64,000 nt of DNA, taken from positions 1 to 64,000 of the forward strand of contig JBKECS010000006.1 in the NCBI GenBank assembly GCA_047974805.1, given 5' to 3'. The DNA comes from JAJXUB01 sp047974805. GTDB taxonomy: Bacteria > Actinomycetota > Actinomycetes > Actinomycetales > Dermatophilaceae. Shown piece after piece: positions 62,113 to 64,000 of this stretch (its first letter is position 1; each line of letters starts with the position of its first letter). The position numbers and the translations under genes were made by a program. A model generated the notes under the pieces. That model was not told the DNA's origin. It searched no databases and saw only the letters and a program-made list of their open reading frames with translations.

Positions 62113-63921
62113 ATGCCCAAGGCCACCTCCGGCACGCCCAAGAAGGCGCGATGGACCGCTGCCCAGAAAGCCGCGGCTCGACGCTCCAAGAAGAAGAACG
62201 CCCCCAACGGTAAGAAGGCCACTGAGTCTCGCGCATTCAGGGGTGGCGCGGGGATTGCCCCGGACAAGCCCCCGCGCAAACCCCACCACCGCGGCCAGGC
62301 GCGTCCGGAGGGCATGGCGGCCAAGCAGCACGGAGAGCGTGGCGAGCAGCCCCGCGAGGACCGGCGCCCGGAACGCCGTGAGGACCGACGCCCGGAACGC
62401 CGCGAGGACCGACGCCCAGAACGCCGTGCCCCGCGAGTTGCTGGTGGAACACACCACGCCGAGCGCCAGCGTCGCCTCGATGCGGACCTGGCGGCCTCAT
62501 TCCAGCAGGACAGCGGTGACGAGTGGACCAAGTACACCTCGCGAGGGACCGCTGCCCCCGCCCAGGTCACCGCAGACAACGGATTTGCTGCCCTCGGCGT
62601 GCCGGGTGAGCTTGTCGAGCGACTTGCCCGCGACGGCATCACCGAGCCGTTCCCCATCCAGGCGGCCGCCATCCCCGACGCACTGGCCGGCCGCGACGTT
62701 CTCGGTCGTGGCCGGACCGGATCCGGCAAGACGTTCGCCTTCGGCCTGCCGCTGTTGGCACGCCTTGCCGGCGGCCGGGCGAACCCCCGAATGCCGCGCT
62801 CCTTGATCCTGGTCCCCACCCGCGAGTTGGCTATGCAGGTCACCGACGCTCTCGAGCCCTTGGTGCACGTCCTTCGACTGCGCCATAAGCTCGTCGCCGG
62901 CGGATTGTCCTACGAACCGCAGATCTCCGCCCTCGCTCGAGGTGTTGATGTCCTGGTCGCAACGCCGGGACGGTTGTCCGATCTCCTTCAACGCGGTGCT
63001 GCCGACCTCTCGGAGGTGGAGGTCATCGTCCTGGACGAGGCCGACCACATGGCAGCGATGGGCTTCCTGGAGGACATGACCGGCATCCTGGACCAGGTGC
63101 CGCCCGGGGGCCAACGGCTGCTGTTCTCGGCAACCCTGGACGCCGGTGTGGACGCCCTCGTCGAGCGGTACCTCACCGATCCGGTCACCCATTCCACCGA
63201 TGACGCGACCGCCGCGGTGGAGACGATGAGCCACCGCGCGTTCCTCGTCGATCCCCGGGACAAGAAGGCCGTGACGGCCCAGCTGGCCAACCGCAGCGGT
63301 CGCACCGTCGTGTTCGTCCGGACCAAACTCGGTGCCGACCGCGTGGCCCGTGAACTTCGGGATGCCGGCGTCCTCGCTGCCGCGCTTCACGGCGGGCTGA
63401 CCCAAGGGGCCCGCAACCGGGTCCTCGGTGCCTTCCGCGCCGGCAAACTCCCCGTCCTCGTCGCCACCGACGTCGCAGCTCGGGGCATTCACGTCGACGA
63501 TGTCAGCGTCGTGCTCCAGGTGGATCCACCCGCGGATCACAAGGACTACCTGCACCGGGCCGGGCGGACCGCCCGCGCCGGTGAGGAAGGCACCGTCATC
63601 ACGTTGGCGCTGCCCCATCAACGGCGGGCCATCGAACGAATGTTTGCCGAGGCCGGTGTGGCCACGACGCCGCAGCGGGTCGCGCCCGGTGAGGCTCCCA
63701 TCACCCAGGCGGGTGGCCGGGAAACGTCAGGGGTTCCGGTTCAGGAGTCGCAGTTCCGGGCGTTGGTGGAACCACCCTCCCGAGGCCGCCGACCTGGCCC
63801 CGCACGAGGCACCGCAGGCCGCGGTGGGGCGGGGGGCCGCTCCGGCCCGAACCGCTCGGGTCGCAGCGCCCGAAACTTCTCCGATCGACCACGGGAGCGC
63901 CGCGTCGGGCGTGACACCTGA
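62113..63921 (+). CDS. DEAD-box ATP-dependent RNA helicase
   Basis: About 602 residues. The N-terminus (1-145) is basic and includes three copies of EDRRPERR. The core starts near 160: Q-motif region PFPIQAAAIPD, motif I GRGRTGSGKTFAFG (near 200), motif II VLDEADHM (near 308), motif III SATLD (near 338), and the second RecA domain with VATDVAARGIHVDDV and HRAGRTARAG. The C-terminal tail is Arg/Gly-rich (RGRRPGPARGTAGRGGAGGR), as in RhlE/DeaD-type cold-shock helicases that bind RNA loosely. ATG 62113 follows GAAGGA. The long structured leader suggests post-transcriptional control. Confidence 0.94.
   Translation: MPKATSGTPKKARWTAAQKAAARRSKKKNAPNGKKATESRAFRGGAGIAPDKPPRKPHHRGQARPEGMAAKQHGERGEQPREDRRPERREDRRPERREDRRPERRAPRVAGGTHHAERQRRLDADLAASFQQDSGDEWTKYTSRGTAAPAQVTADNGFAALGVPGELVERLARDGITEPFPIQAAAIPDALAGRDVLGRGRTGSGKTFAFGLPLLARLAGGRANPRMPRSLILVPTRELAMQVTDALEPLVHVLRLRHKLVAGGLSYEPQISALARGVDVLVATPGRLSDLLQRGAADLSEVEVIVLDEADHMAAMGFLEDMTGILDQVPPGGQRLLFSATLDAGVDALVERYLTDPVTHSTDDATAAVETMSHRAFLVDPRDKKAVTAQLANRSGRTVVFVRTKLGADRVARELRDAGVLAAALHGGLTQGARNRVLGAFRAGKLPVLVATDVAARGIHVDDVSVVLQVDPPADHKDYLHRAGRTARAGEEGTVITLALPHQRRAIERMFAEAGVATTPQRVAPGEAPITQAGGRETSGVPVQESQFRALVEPPSRGRRPGPARGTAGRGGAGGRSGPNRSGRSARNFSDRPRERRVGRDT
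62356..62427 (+). repeat. three in-frame 24-bp repeats in the helicase gene
   Basis: Three tandem 24-bp units (62356, 62380, 62404), nearly identical, each coding EDRRPERR. The unit is a multiple of three, so copy number can change without frameshift. They lengthen the basic RNA-binding tail. Confidence 0.8.
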
Positions 63922-63949
63922 TCGCTCGTGTGCGTCAATGGGTAGGTGA

Positions 63950-64000
63950 GTGAGCGCAGTGACGTCCGAGCTGGTGGTGGCACGCGCACCACGGGCCGGC
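63950..64000 (+). CDS. possible start of a gene cut by the window end
   Basis: GTG 63950 opens a frame (VSAVTSELVVARAPRAG) that runs to the last base. GGTAGG lies upstream. Only 17 codons are visible and a second frame from GTG 63946 is also open, so this is a weak call. Confidence 0.25.
   Translation, partial: MSAVTSELVVARAPRAG

Noticed and set aside
1..64000. CRISPR arrays or insertion sequences
   Set aside because: No regularly spaced repeat-spacer array and no transposase-like protein were found; the only tandem arrays are the 14-bp and 24-bp repeats described.

Overview
High-GC chromosomal DNA from an actinobacterium. The order ahcY, mtrA, mtrB, lpqB, comF-like, hpf, secA matches the Mycobacterium tuberculosis sahH-to-secA1 neighbourhood. 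The pdtaS/whiB1 pair, the prfB-ftsE-ftsX-smpB block and a tmRNA tag ANKTRTDFALAA point the same way. A Micrococcales relative (Intrasporangiaceae-like) is a reasonable guess, but this is inference from gene content only. Many genes start at ATG or GTG 5-8 nt after a TANNNT box, as in leaderless actinobacterial mRNAs; others have clear Shine-Dalgarno (SD) sites.

Layout. 1-15.4 kb: truncated ahcY, a polytopic membrane protein on the minus strand, the MtrA-MtrB-LpqB envelope-sensing operon, a ComF-like phosphoribosyltransferase, ribosome hibernation factor, an orphan NarL-type regulator coupled to an AlkZ-like protein, a double-GNAT protein and SecA. 15.4-21.6 kb: Rv3235-family and LysM proteins, a divergent protein with two Sm-like repeats, a small helix-turn-helix protein, a CpaB-like SAF protein with a CpaE-like ATPase, a WS/DGAT-family acyltransferase with an altered active-site motif, and a DUF6912-like protein. 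21.7-31.4 kb: glutamate metabolism (pruA and a 180-kDa-type NAD-glutamate dehydrogenase), the histidine kinase PdtaS, WhiB1 and a small membrane protein.

31.4-44 kb: an orphan FHA-EssC/EccC-type triple ATPase, an EF-G-like GTPase, and a tightly overlapping Tad pilus operon (tadA, tadB, tadC, Flp-like pilin, two TadE, TadG-like) ending in a possible 50-codon ORF and a LuxR-type regulator. 44.2-54.5 kb: release factor 2, FtsEX with an M23 hydrolase, SmpB, a DUF2207 protein and pyruvate carboxylase. 54.6-58.6 kb is accessory DNA: a type I restriction-modification remnant (hsdM 5' part fused out of frame to hsdR, plus an amber codon) and a 13E12-type HNH endonuclease gene with a LexA-type SOS box inside its promoter. 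58.6-64 kb: four tandem 14-bp repeats, the tmRNA gene ssrA, pyruvate phosphate dikinase, and a DEAD-box helicase preceded by a leader that can fold into a three-way junction.

The best leads for new biology are the helicase leader, the 14-bp iterated repeats upstream of ssrA, the SOS-controlled leaderless HNH gene next to the collapsed restriction system, and the coupled regulator and small ORF at the end of the Tad operon.
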